A stretch of 64,000 bases of DNA from Streptomyces sp. CGMCC 4.7035 (GTDB lineage: Bacteria; Actinomycetota; Actinomycetes; Streptomycetales; Streptomycetaceae). A program made the position numbers and the translations under genes. Location: assembly GCF_031583065.1 (NCBI RefSeq), contig NZ_CP134053.1:3038001-3102000 (forward strand), read 5' to 3'. Shown piece by piece: positions 44,045 through 52,734 of this stretch. A model generated the notes under the pieces. That model worked only from the letters and a program-made list of their open reading frames with translations, had not been told where the DNA came from and searched no databases. The stretch's first letter is position 1; each line of letters starts with the position of its first letter.

Positions 44045-44067
44045 CCTGCCCAACAAAGGAGTTGGCG

Positions 44068-44112
44068 ATGGAAGGAAAGAGAGTCCTGGTCATCGGAGGG
44101 GGTACCGCGTCA
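44068..44112 (+). pseudogene. Truncated N-terminus of a flavoprotein
   Basis: A start with AAAGGAG encodes MEGKRVLVIGGGTAS, an FAD-binding Rossmann opening, and then runs into unrelated sequence leading to the DoxX gene. About 15 residues survive. It marks a deletion junction near 44110. Confidence 0.6.
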
Positions 44113-44152
44113 GCACACCCCCGCAACCATCCCGAACATCCCAGGACAACCC

Positions 44153-44497
44153 ATGATCCTTTCCATTGTTCTCGCCTGCCTCGCCGCCGTGCCCTTTCTG
44201 GCCATCGGACTCACCAAGGTGCTCGCCCTTAAGCCGATGCGTGAGAAGGCCGCCGAATCCGGCCACTCCGTCAGTGCCTATCGCGTCATCGGTGCCCTGG
44301 AGATCGCAGGCGCCGCCGGGGTCGCGCTCGGGCTGGCCGTACCCCTGCTGGGTGGCCTGGCGGGTGCCGGGCCGCTGCTGCTCATGGCCGGAGCCGTGAT
44401 CACCCATGTACGCAACGGTGACGCGCGCGTTGCCACACCTGCTCTCGTGTGCGCCGCACTGGTCGCCGCCTACCTCGCAGTCCTGTTCACCGCGTGA
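44153..44497 (+). CDS. DoxX-like membrane protein
   Basis: This 114-residue protein has four predicted membrane segments and the DoxX-like arrangement SIVLACLAAVPFLAIGLTKVLA, YRVIGALEIAGAAGVALGLAV and GPLLLMAGAVITHV. DoxX-family proteins are small membrane proteins of poorly defined role, often near oxidoreductases. It follows the deletion junction at about 44110. Confidence 0.78.
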   Translation: MILSIVLACLAAVPFLAIGLTKVLALKPMREKAAESGHSVSAYRVIGALEIAGAAGVALGLAVPLLGGLAGAGPLLLMAGAVITHVRNGDARVATPALVCAALVAAYLAVLFTA

Positions 44498-44520
44498 CCG
44501 TCCTCGAAAGGGGAACACGA

Positions 44521-44562
44521 TGCCCACCCGCACGGACATCCCCGCCTACCGGCCTTTCCGCT
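44521..44562 (+). pseudogene. 5' fragment of a gene cut by an IS5-type sequence
   Basis: A start after GAAAGGGG encodes MPTRTDIPAYRPF and then joins the reversed end of a transposase reading frame. Only about 14 residues remain, so the product cannot be named. It probably was co-transcribed with the DoxX gene. Confidence 0.4.
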
Positions 44563-45060
44563 GGTCAACGACACCGCGAGGGGCGTTTCGTGCCGGTCGG
44601 TGATCACATGGTGCTTGCTGCCTCGGCGGCCGCGGTCGACCGGCGAAGGTCCGGTGTGAGCCCCCTTTGAGGGCCCGGACGTACGAGCCGTCGACCGCGG
44701 CGTCCTCCATGTCCAACAGTCCGGCCTGCGGAGTTCCGTGAGGAGGGTCTCGTGTAGGCGGGGCCAGACGCCGGCCTCGGTCCAGTCCCGCAGGCGCCGC
44801 CAGCACGTCACCCCGCTGCAGCCGATCGTCTCGGTCGGCACGTCCGCCCAGGTCACACCCGTGCGCAGCACGTAGACGATTCCCCGCAGAGCCGCACGGT
44901 CATCCGCCGGCAGCCGACCGGTACCGCCGACGCCGCGGCGGGCGAGGAGGGAGCAGCGGAGCGACACGATCCCACAGATCATCAGGCACAAGATCATCCG
45001 ACACCCGCAGAACTCTGCCGCCCACCAGCCCAACTGCCAAGCCTGAGAGCCAACCTCATT
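44562..45060 (-). pseudogene. IS5-family transposase fragment
   Basis: The reverse strand encodes the N-terminal two thirds of an IS5-type DDE transposase: DDRAALRGIVYVLRTGVTWADVP, WTEAGVWPRLHETLL, then in another frame GLLDMEDAAVDGSYVRALKGG, and back to GPSPVDRGRRGSKHHVITDRH. At least two frame changes are present and the C-terminus is missing at about 44562. The element is not functional. Confidence 0.75.
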
Positions 45061-45368
45061 CTGAAATGATCAGTAAGTCAGCGTCCCGCGCTGGATGTTG
45101 CAACCGCGCGTCTGGCAGTGTCCGCGGCCGTCACTGCTGCGACCTTCTGCGTTGAAGCCCACGCCGCAGAGCAGGGGTAGCCGATCAGGGCCTCGCTCGC
45201 ACAGACGATCACCGTGATACGGCGTCGCACCCAGTCCACGCTGCCCCGGCGGCGACCTGCTTCCATGCGTGCATGGCCGCGTCCATTCAGTCGCGGCCTT
45301 CGGCCTTCGGAGGGGTGCTCGCTCCAGCACGGTCGATCACATCGGCCGAGGGAAACCGGCTCGCGTCG
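45061..45368. other. Intergenic stretch with no recognisable gene
   Basis: Short open frames exist on both strands but none shows a domain, a good start or a likely ribosome site. It lies between the IS5 fragment and the end of a LysR gene and is probably degraded insertion or flanking sequence. Confidence 0.4.
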
Positions 45369-46256
45369 TCAACACCGCGCGGCGGCGGCCACCCGGTCCC
45401 GGAACCAGCGGTGGGCCGGGTCGTACACCCACCGCGGAGACCACGCCATCGCCATGACGAAGGGCTGGGCAAGAGATGCGGGGACTCGGGCGGGGCGCGT
45501 TCCCGTCGACCCGCACCACGCGTCCGCCAGCCGCCCGGGCACGAGCGCGGTGAGATCCGCACCCGCCACCAGCGGGAACAGTGTCGCGAAGCTCTCCACC
45601 CGCACGGCGATCGACCCGGCCATGCCCTCCCTCTCCAGCAGCTGGCCCGGCGACCACGGCATCAACGGCGCGTCGTAGCAGACGGCCCACCGTGCCTGCT
45701 CGAGATCGTCGTCCTCGGACTGCCGCGTCGCGCTGACGATGCGCACCCACTGGTCCTCGTAGAGGTCGAGCGACGGCGTCCCGTCCGGGAGCGCGACCCG
45801 GGGCACGATCACGCCATCATGCCTGTCGATCTCCTCGACGATCCCCGCCCGCATGTCGTTCGTGAGCAGATCCAGGCGGATACGTGCACCGGAGCCGTGC
45901 GCCGTGACTTCGCGCACCAGCGGCGTGGCGAGCGCGCTGCATTCGGCGTCGGAGAGCAGCAGGGAGAACTCACGGTCGAGCGACCCCGGTTGCAGGCTGG
46001 CGTTGGCCGCGAAGACGCCGTCGAGTTCCGCGGCCAGCAGTGAGACCCGATCGCGCAGCCGCTCGGCCAGCAGCGTGAGCTGGGATCCCTGGCCGGGGAC
46101 TCGGACCAGCAGTTCATCGCCGAAGTGCCTTCGCAGTCGCTTGAGCGCCGCGCTGCAGGCCGGTTGGGAGAGGCCGATACGGTGCGCCGCGGCCGTCACG
46201 CTCCGCTCCTGGAGCAGCGCGTTCAGCGGCACGAGCAGATTCAGATCGAGACCCAT
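45369..46256 (-). CDS. LysR-family regulator (second)
   Basis: This 295-residue LysR protein has the helix-turn-helix DLNLLVPLNALLQERSVTAAAHRIGLSQPACSAALKRLRRHFGDELL and a normal-length effector domain. It resembles NodD/NahR-type regulators. The genes it once controlled are probably the damaged second dioxygenase set to its right. A GTG three bases upstream is an alternative start. Confidence 0.85.
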   Translation of the reverse strand: MGLDLNLLVPLNALLQERSVTAAAHRIGLSQPACSAALKRLRRHFGDELLVRVPGQGSQLTLLAERLRDRVSLLAAELDGVFAANASLQPGSLDREFSLLLSDAECSALATPLVREVTAHGSGARIRLDLLTNDMRAGIVEEIDRHDGVIVPRVALPDGTPSLDLYEDQWVRIVSATRQSEDDDLEQARWAVCYDAPLMPWSPGQLLEREGMAGSIAVRVESFATLFPLVAGADLTALVPGRLADAWCGSTGTRPARVPASLAQPFVMAMAWSPRWVYDPAHRWFRDRVAAAARC

Positions 46257-46661
46257 CACGTTCCATCTTCATCCATGTCGTGAATGAAACTTATAAAAAA
46301 GTACCACTGTACAGATGTTGTGGTCGCGGTGAGACTGGAACAGCGGCTGTGCGGCCCTGGTGAGGGCGCCCAGCCGAGACGGATTGAGCATCGTGGACGA
46401 CTCAGAGAGGACACGCGCATGCACTACTCCCTAGACATCCCGGTTTGCCGGATGCGGGGCTTGAACCCGGCGCTTTCGCAGGCCGCGCGCGTGATCGGGT
46501 TCGCTGCGGATGATATCCGTCACGACCGGGCAGCCCGTAGCCGTCGATGGGGCTGGACCGCCCAGTAATAATGGCGATTTCTCGCCACCGCTTCTGATCG
46601 GCCGCTTCAGGCCGCCCCGCCCCCGGCGTTCTCCCGGGGCACAACGTATCGGAGTGAATTG
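46257..46661. other. Spacer with a possible C-terminal gene remnant
   Basis: The 405 bases between the LysR and EthD genes contain no complete gene. A frame ending at 46568 reads LNPALSQAARVIGFAADDIRHDRAARSRRWGWTAQ and looks protein-like, but it has no start. It may be the tail of a gene that came in with the EthD gene. A GC-rich stretch before 46640 resembles a small hairpin. Confidence 0.35.
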
Positions 46662-47414
46662 ATGATCAAACTTATCGTCGCGGCGCGTCGCCTACCGGGC
46701 ATGACACGCCAGAAGCATTGGCAGCATTATCAGAACGTCCATGCGACCAAGATCCTGGCGGGCCCCGCTGACATGCTGGTCCACCTCTCAAGATATGTAC
46801 AAAACTTTGTGATCGACGCTGCCTATGGTGCACCGGATGTGACACGCGTGGCGCCGATCGAAATAGATGCCGTAAGCGAAATCTATAACCCCTCGCCGGA
46901 AGCGGTAGGCCTCCTGACGTCGCACCCCTATTACCTTTCGGTTATCCAGCCGGACGAACACCTCTTTGCCGACGGGTCGACCCTGAAGTTGATGGTGACA
47001 GTTGAGGAGCGTGAGCAGGTTGCCGTGCCCCGGCGCGGTGCCGTCAAGCTTATTCACTTCATCGCCACGCGCGAAGGTGTTGAACGGGAACAATTCTTCA
47101 CTGCATGGCGTGCGGCCTCGCAGGCGATTGTAGCTGATCCTTCATTGTCGCCCGCGCTGTGCGGGTACACCCGCAGCCATGCATTGCCGGTGCCCAAGGA
47201 AGCGACGCGCGATCTTTTGGGCGGCGCCCCCATAAACGTCTATGCCGGCGCTACAAGCATCTGGCTAGACAGGACAGACGACCTTTCCGGCGTCGCCCGC
47301 TACCGCGAGCTCTTCGACGAAATCATGGTCTCGGCATCGGACAGCCTGGTCGATGCCTCTCAGTCCATGTTCCTGATCGTGCAGGAACTGGAACGTCATC
47401 CGTATCACGCCTAG
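46662..47414 (+). CDS. EthD-domain protein of lower G+C
   Basis: This 250-residue protein contains two EthD-like (ferredoxin-fold) halves: MIKLIVAARRLPGMTRQKHWQHYQNVHA and VKLIHFIATREGVEREQFFTAWRAA. EthD proteins occur in degradation clusters; their role is poorly known. Five 60-base lines I counted give about 53-62% G+C, well below its neighbours, and codon use is more proteobacterial in look. The gene is intact, which suggests recent transfer. The ATG at 46662 follows CGGAGTG. Its stop abuts a truncated dioxygenase gene. Confidence 0.78.
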   Translation: MIKLIVAARRLPGMTRQKHWQHYQNVHATKILAGPADMLVHLSRYVQNFVIDAAYGAPDVTRVAPIEIDAVSEIYNPSPEAVGLLTSHPYYLSVIQPDEHLFADGSTLKLMVTVEEREQVAVPRRGAVKLIHFIATREGVEREQFFTAWRAASQAIVADPSLSPALCGYTRSHALPVPKEATRDLLGGAPINVYAGATSIWLDRTDDLSGVARYRELFDEIMVSASDSLVDASQSMFLIVQELERHPYHA

Positions 47415-47658
47415 TTCTCGCACTCTGCGCGTCGTCGGGTCGATCCTGGCGCGGCCGACTGACGATCCGGCCGTCGTCGCCGTCTCGAGCTCGCTGCTGC
47501 TCTACCGGCAGCGGGGGATCGACCCGCACTTCGATCTAGTGCCGTGCCGGCGCAACGATCTGATCCGCCTCACCGAGGAGGCGCCGAGGCTGCTCTCCCG
47601 CGAGGTGATCTTGACAGAGGTCACCCTGGCGACGCCGAACCTGGGGGTGCTGTTGTGA
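47413..47658 (+). pseudogene. C-terminal fragment of a second dioxygenase beta subunit
   Basis: From 47413 an open frame without a start encodes SSRTLRVVGSIL, LLYRQRGIDPHFDLVPCRR and PRLLSREVILTEVTLATPNLGVLL, then a stop. It aligns along its whole 81 residues with the C-terminus of the intact beta subunit at 30743, yet differs enough to be a separate gene. The N-terminal half is missing and the join falls on the EthD stop codon. Confidence 0.85.
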
Positions 47659-48615
47659 GCGACCTCAAGGTGGTCCTCGACACCTCGGCGTTGTCGGATC
47701 ACCCAGGGCCGCGTGCGCCAGCGCGAGATCGAGTTCCGCGATGGCCAGACGACCCGGTGGGGGAGATCACCCTTCGCGGCAGGCTCTACCTTCCCGAGGA
47801 CGCGACAGGGCCGGTGCCCGTCGTGATCGCCCATGAAGGCATCGGGAGCGTCGCGGAGATCGGCTTCCCGTACGCGCATCTGTTCACGGACGCGGGTCTC
47901 GGTGTCGCCTTCTACGACCACCGCGGACTCGCCACAGCGACGGCGAACCCCGCCAGCAGATCGACCCGTGGCAGTTCGCCCGCGACATGCGGCATGTCAT
48001 CACGCATCTCAGCCTCCGTGACGACGTCGATCCGGAGAGGATCGCTGTCTGGGGGTTCAGCCTGGGCGGCATGGTCGGCATGTTCGCCGCCGCGACCGAC
48101 ACCGCCCAGCCGCTGTCGTCTCCGTCGTACCGCCGGTCAGCGGATGGTCGGCGCGCAAGCTGTTCCCGCCGGCCGAGTTCGCCGGCCTGGATGCCGCCAT
48201 CGTCGCTGATCGCCTCGGCCAGAGTCGCGGCGAGCCCCCGGTCGTCCTGCAGACCAGCGGCCACCGTACGCCGGACGGCCCTCCCATGATGTTCACGGAC
48301 CCGGAGGGTCTCGAATTCCTCAAGCGGTTCCACGACGTGCGCAGCTGGCGCAACGAGCTGACACTGTCGTCGCTGGACCATCTGTTCGAGATGGAGGTCA
48401 CCGCGTACGCGGAGCGCATCACGGCGCCGGTTTTGATGGTGCTCGCCGATAGCGACACCGTTGCCCCGGTCGAGGAAGCACGCGAAATGTTCAAGCGGAT
48501 CACGGCCCCCAAGGAAGTCGTCGAGTATCCCGGGCAGCACTACGGCATCCTGGTCGACCATTTCGAGGAGATCGTCACGCGCACCACGTCCTGGCTGGCG
48601 AAGACCCTCGTGTGA
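47655..48615 (+). pseudogene. Frameshifted alpha/beta hydrolase gene
   Basis: Three frames in succession encode pieces of one alpha/beta hydrolase. They are EITLRGRLYLPEDATGPVPVVIAHEGIGS (with a GTG start on the beta-subunit stop), then IAVWGFSLGGMVGMFAA with the nucleophile Ser, and then a frame with [22 protein letters not shown] and [12 protein letters not shown] supplying the acid and His. At least three frame changes disrupt it. It was probably translationally coupled to the lost dioxygenase gene. Confidence 0.75.
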
Positions 48616-49285
48616 TGCCCTTCGCCCGCCGATGCGCCAGGCAAGGATCAGCGACCTCCGCCAGCCGGCCCCCTGTCACAGAGACTGCGGCCGTGGCGCT
48701 CGAGGACTCGTCCGCGCGGTCCGTCGGCGGGCGAAGGCCCCGACCTGTTTCGCCCTCACCCGCGAGCAGCTCCTTGAACCGGGAGCTGATGGGCGAGAGC
48801 AGCACCGACGGACTCCTCACGGCGATCGGCGCGGCCAGGGCGCAGCCGCTGTCACGGGTGCTGTGCGTGCTGGGGGTCCGCGGCACGGGCGGCTCCATGT
48901 CCCGCCGCTTCGCCACCCTGGGCCGTGTCCGCGCCGCCGACACGGACGCGATGCAGCAGGTCGAGGGCATCGGCACCGAGAAGGCTCCCGCCATCGTCGC
49001 CGAACACGCCGGCCTCTCCCCGCTCATCCACAAACTCGCCGCGGCCGGGGTGAACATGACCGAGCCCGGTGCCATCCCGCCGACGCCCACGGACGGTGGC
49101 ACCGCTGCCGGGGATGACGGTCGTTGTCCCGGGCGCGATGACCGGCGTGCTGGAGAAGCTCAGCCGCAGCCGGATGAACGAACTGATCGAACGCGCCGGC
49201 GGCCGCGCCCCTCCAGCGCCTCCAGGAAGACCACCCTGGGTCGTCGCCGGAGACGGCGCCGGATTCAAGCGGGCCAAAGCGGAAG
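48612..49285 (+). pseudogene. Fragment of an NAD-dependent DNA ligase-like gene (HhH-BRCT part)
   Basis: The sequence encodes [40 protein letters not shown] and [21 protein letters not shown], which fit the helix-hairpin-helix region of a LigA-type ligase. After a frame change [33 protein letters not shown] and [16 protein letters not shown] fit its BRCT domain. The nucleotidyltransferase part is absent. Assignment is from memory of Streptomyces LigA2-type proteins. Confidence 0.55.
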
Positions 49286-49855
49286 CACAAGACCTGGTGG
49301 GCCACCGATGCCCGCCTGGGTGGCTACGGCCCGACAGCCCCTGCCGCCTGGTCGTGGCCACTACCGACCCGGACCTCCTGCCGGAAAAGGCCACCTGGCA
49401 CCTGGCCACCCACCTGCCCCACCCCGACGCCCCGCACGCTGCCACCAGCGCGCACCCACCCGCCGACCTTACCGAGATCGTCCGGCTGTACGGGCTGCGG
49501 CCGTGGACCGAGCAGAGCTACAAGCAGATCAAGGACGACCTCGGCCGGGCCGACTTCCAGGTCCGCTCCGACCGCGCGATCCGCCGTCACCACACCCTGG
49601 TGAACTGCGCGTTCTCCTTCTGCCGGGACCAGTGGTCCGCCCCACCCGGACGGTCGGACGCCGGCGCGCCGGATCTGTGCCCCGACGACCGGCCAGAGAA
49701 GGGGACCCACCGCACCCCACCAGCCCCAACCGCCTTGCCGGCCAGGACCTTACGTGCCGTCCGCTCCTGGCTCACCCCGGCCGTCACCCTGCCCCGCTGG
49801 TGGCGAGCCTGGACCGACAAGGACCCGCCGTCCGAACTCCAGGCCCTCATTGATG
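49286..49855 (+). pseudogene. IS701-type transposase C-terminal fragment
   Basis: The frame reads [79 protein letters not shown] and a C-terminal [27 protein letters not shown]. These match the C-terminal half of IS701-family transposases. The N-terminal half is missing and it is fused to the ligase fragment. Not functional. Confidence 0.75.
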
Positions 49856-50586
49856 CCTTCCCGCTGACGCGGGAGCCGGCAGTCGTGGAACGTCTGGCTG
49901 CCGCACGGCACATGCATGATGGATGCATTCGGTCAGCGTGCGGGGACGGACGAGGAACGGCACGTCCGTGGCGTCGCCGCCCTCTGCGCCGTGACCGTCG
50001 TCATGATGGCGAACCGCGATTCCAGTTGGGCCGATCTCGCCGGCGTCGTACGGATTGCCGTGCTCGGGGCCCTGGACCGAGGTTCTGACAGAGCCGGCGG
50101 CAAGGCTGCCTGACCGGCACACTTCGCTCGCAGCCGGGGCTCTTTCCTGCGCGGCGAGCGCAGGAGGGCGTCATGCCGCTAGAAGCGGAGTGCCCCTTCG
50201 GGCAGATCCCGTTCAGCAGTGAGCGGCAGCTCCAAAGAGGTGAGCATGTCCCGGTACCGCTCGGCCAGTTGGGAGGGAAGCGGAGGAAGGCGTCAAGAGC
50301 GGTCCCGGCGCCTCATTGACCAAGTCCTGCTGCCGCTGCTCACGCCCGACGGACCAGACAGACGTCCCCGGCCAATGCCTCCATCCGCCTTGAGCTCAGG
50401 CACAGCGGTGAGCCCTCATCGTGGCCCCGTCACCGTCACGGGAGGGGACCCGGCCGGCCGAGAAGGCCAGCGCTGCTCCTGCCCGCACGGTGCGCCGATG
50501 GCCGCTGGGTGCCCAGCGTGTTCTGCAAGCCCCCGTGGCGTGACGTCCGGGAGTATCAGCCGCACCACGATGTCAAGTACGGCAGT
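49856..50586. other. Right-hand cargo edge without a recognisable gene
   Basis: An open frame at 49916-50113 (65 residues, containing [45 protein letters not shown]) looks partly protein-like but is unassigned and may be a remnant. The following 470 bases up to the transposon right end show no convincing gene on either strand. Confidence 0.4.
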
Positions 50587-50591
50587 TCGGC

Positions 50592-50669
50592 ACTGAACAG
50601 TTCACCGCGCTACTGAACTGACCACTGAACTGTTTCGTGCGCAACTGAACTCTTCAGCGCCGTTCAACA
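50592..50669. repeat. Right transposon end with four candidate TnsB sites
   Basis: ACTGAAC occurs at 50592, 50612, 50624 and 50644, all in the same orientation, followed by 16 bases and the terminal ACA at 50667-50669. The third copy (CACTGAACTGTTTCGTGCG) and the inner left copy (reverse of GCGCGGAACAGTTCAGTG) share a longer core. The four-site right end parallels Tn7. The first copy forms TGAAC-A-GTTCA. Confidence 0.7.
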
Positions 50670-50676
50670 CGCGGGC

Positions 50677-52470
50677 CTACTTCCTGCCGTGGCCGGGCAG
50701 GAACTCCTGCACCTTCGCCTTGAAGCCCTGGCGGACCATCGAGCCGCGATCCACGTCACCCTTGAGGATCGAGGCCGCCGTGGCCTCCAGCTGCTTCCAG
50801 GTGGCGTGCGGCGGGATCGGCGGCACCGCCGGGTCCGTCAGGAACTCGACGACCGCCGGGCCGTCCGCCTCCAGGCCGGCCCGCCAGCCCGCCTCCACGT
50901 CCTCCGGCTTCTCCACCCGGACGCCCGTCAGCCCGAGGCTGCGGGCGAAGCCGGCGTACTGGACGTCGGGAATCTCCTGCGAGGGCAGGAACGACGGGGC
51001 GCCCTCCATCGCGCGCATCTCCCACGTCACCTGGTTGAGGTCGTGGTTGTTCCAGACGCCCACCACCAGCCGCGGGTCCTCCCAGTGGTCCTGGTACTTC
51101 GCCGCCGTGATCATCTCCGCCAGGCCGTTCATCTGCATGGCGCCGTCACCGACCAGTGCGAACACGGGACGGTCCGGGTGGGCGAACTTCGCACCGATCG
51201 CGTACGGCACCCCGCAGCCCATCGTCGCCAGCGTCCCCGACAACGACGCCCGCATCCCCGGCCGCATCGTCAGGTGCCGCGCGTACCAGTTCGCCACCGA
51301 ACCGGAGTCCGACGTCACGATCGCGTTCTCCGGCAGCAGCGGGTCCAGTGCCCGGGCCACGTACTCCGGGTTGATCGGGTCCGCCGACAGCTCCGCCCGC
51401 TTCTCCATCACCTCGCGCCAGCGCGCCACGTTCGCGCACACGGTGTCGTACCACTCGCGCCCGCGCTCCGTGTCCAGCAGCGGGATCAGGCGTTGGAGAG
51501 TCGCCTTCGCGTCGCCGACGAGATTCACCTCGTACGGATAGCGCATCCCGACCATGTGCGGGTCGATGTCGATCTGCACGGCCCGCGCCTTGCCGAAGTC
51601 CGGCAGGAACTGCGTGTACGGGAACGAGGAGCCGATCGTGAGCAGCGTGTCGCAGTCGCGCATCAGCTCGTACGAGGGGCGGGTGCCCAGCAGACCGATC
51701 GCACCGGTGACGTAGGGCAGTTCGTCGCTCAGCACGTCCTTTCCGAGCAGCGCCTTCGCGACGCCCGCGCCCAGCAGCTCGGCGATCCGCTCCACCTCCG
51801 GCTGCGCCCCAGCCGCGCCCTGGCCGATCAGGATCGCGGCCTTGTCACCGGCATTGAGGACCTCCGCGGCCCGCTCCAGCGACTCCTGCGTGGGGATCGC
51901 CGTCCACGCGCTGCGGTCCAGGCTGGAGGGGACCATCTTGAAGGCGTGCGTGGGCGGCGAGTAGTCAAGTTCCTGCACATCGCCGGGGATGATCACCGCC
52001 GTGGGCGCGCGGCGCGCGTACGCGGTGCGGATCGCACGGTCCAGGACGTTCGGCAGCTGCTCGGGGACGTTCACCGTCTCCACGAAGTCCGAGGCCACGT
52101 CCTTGAACAGGGTGTGCAGGTCGACCTCCTGCTGGTACGAGCCGCCCATCGCCGTGCGGTGCGTCTGGCCGACGAGCGCGAGGACCGGCACGTGGTCGAG
52201 CTTGGCGTCGTACAGGCCGTTGAGCAGATGGATCGCGCCGGGTCCGGACGTGGCCGCGCACACACCGAGACGGCCGCTGAACTTGGCGTAGCCGACCGCC
52301 TCGAACGCGGCCATCTCCTCGTGCCGCGCCTGGAGGAACCGTGGCCGGTCCTCGGCCCGTCCCCACGCGGCAAGCAGGCCGTTGATGCCGTCGCCGGGAT
52401 ACCCGAAGACATGCTCCACACCCCATTCGCGCAGACGCTCCAGGATGTGGTCGGCGACCTTGGTGCTCAT
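50677..52470 (-). CDS. poxB: Pyruvate oxidase/dehydrogenase (quinone)-type TPP enzyme
   Basis: This 597-residue protein is a thiamine-diphosphate enzyme of the pyruvate oxidase (PoxB) type, which decarboxylates pyruvate to acetate or acetyl-phosphate. The N-terminal domain has VEHVFGYPGDGINGLL and the catalytic Glu region ARHEEMAAFEAVGYAKFSG. The TPP motif is VGDGAMQMNGLAEMITAAKY through NNHDLNQVTWE. It is divergent from a sigma factor gene. Its 3' end lies 7 bases from the transposon right end and is intact (ending PGHGRK). A SigB-like promoter candidate is upstream. Confidence 0.82.
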   Translation of the reverse strand: MSTKVADHILERLREWGVEHVFGYPGDGINGLLAAWGRAEDRPRFLQARHEEMAAFEAVGYAKFSGRLGVCAATSGPGAIHLLNGLYDAKLDHVPVLALVGQTHRTAMGGSYQQEVDLHTLFKDVASDFVETVNVPEQLPNVLDRAIRTAYARRAPTAVIIPGDVQELDYSPPTHAFKMVPSSLDRSAWTAIPTQESLERAAEVLNAGDKAAILIGQGAAGAQPEVERIAELLGAGVAKALLGKDVLSDELPYVTGAIGLLGTRPSYELMRDCDTLLTIGSSFPYTQFLPDFGKARAVQIDIDPHMVGMRYPYEVNLVGDAKATLQRLIPLLDTERGREWYDTVCANVARWREVMEKRAELSADPINPEYVARALDPLLPENAIVTSDSGSVANWYARHLTMRPGMRASLSGTLATMGCGVPYAIGAKFAHPDRPVFALVGDGAMQMNGLAEMITAAKYQDHWEDPRLVVGVWNNHDLNQVTWEMRAMEGAPSFLPSQEIPDVQYAGFARSLGLTGVRVEKPEDVEAGWRAGLEADGPAVVEFLTDPAVPPIPPHATWKQLEATAASILKGDVDRGSMVRQGFKAKVQEFLPGHGRK

Positions 52471-52522
52471 CGGGGGACCTCCGAGGGGAAGAGGGGCGGG
52501 TGTACGCGTCGCACCTGTCGAG

Positions 52523-52547
52523 TCACCCGCGCCGGGCGGCGAAAACC
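52523..52547 (-). promoter_or_regulatory. SigB-like promoter candidate of the poxB-like gene
   Basis: On the minus strand GGTT is followed by 15 bases and GGGTGA, close to the SigB-type pattern. It ends 53 bases before the start codon in the spacer shared with the sigma factor gene. Confidence 0.35.
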
Positions 52548-52734
52548 TGGCCGTCCGGGTGTCCCGGGTGTTTGCCCCGCAGACGTCCGGGCAGGCGGTG
52601 TCTCAGTGCTTCGGACAGGAGGCACGTCCGTGGGAGCGGTGAAGACCCGCCACGGGTGTGCCCGTCCGGACTCGGGTGTCCCTCCCACGGTGACCGTCCC
52701 ACCCCAGGCACCCGCAAGGGAGTTGCGACGCACC

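Larger units (their letters stand above)
14937..50669. mobile_element. Tn7-like transposon with aromatic-catabolism cargo (about 35.7 kb)
   Basis: The element carries tnsA, tnsB, tnsC and two tniQ genes at its left side and starts with TGT and ends with ACA. Repeats of ACTGAAC type, three at the left and four at the right, occupy the positions of TnsB binding sites in Tn7. The outermost repeat is 19 bases from the tip at both ends. The terminal 26 bases pair as an imperfect inverted repeat (TGTCGGACG against TGTTGAACG, ending in AGTTCAGT in both). The flanking pentamers GTACT and CGCGG do not match, so no target duplication is visible. The right end is 7 bases from the poxB-like stop codon. 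Cargo occupies about 23-50.6 kb. The boundaries are inferred from sequence only. Confidence 0.75.

Noticed and set aside
46440..46530. A tRNA T-loop-like sequence (reverse of GGGCTTGAACCCGGC)
   Set aside because: No acceptor stem or anticodon arm can be formed around it on either strand, and the region reads as part of a protein remnant.
14906..50682. The octamer GCCTACTT outside both tips, considered as the target duplication
   Set aside because: It lies 23 bases from the left tip and 5 bases from the right tip, so it cannot be a direct duplication for the proposed ends; it may be chance.
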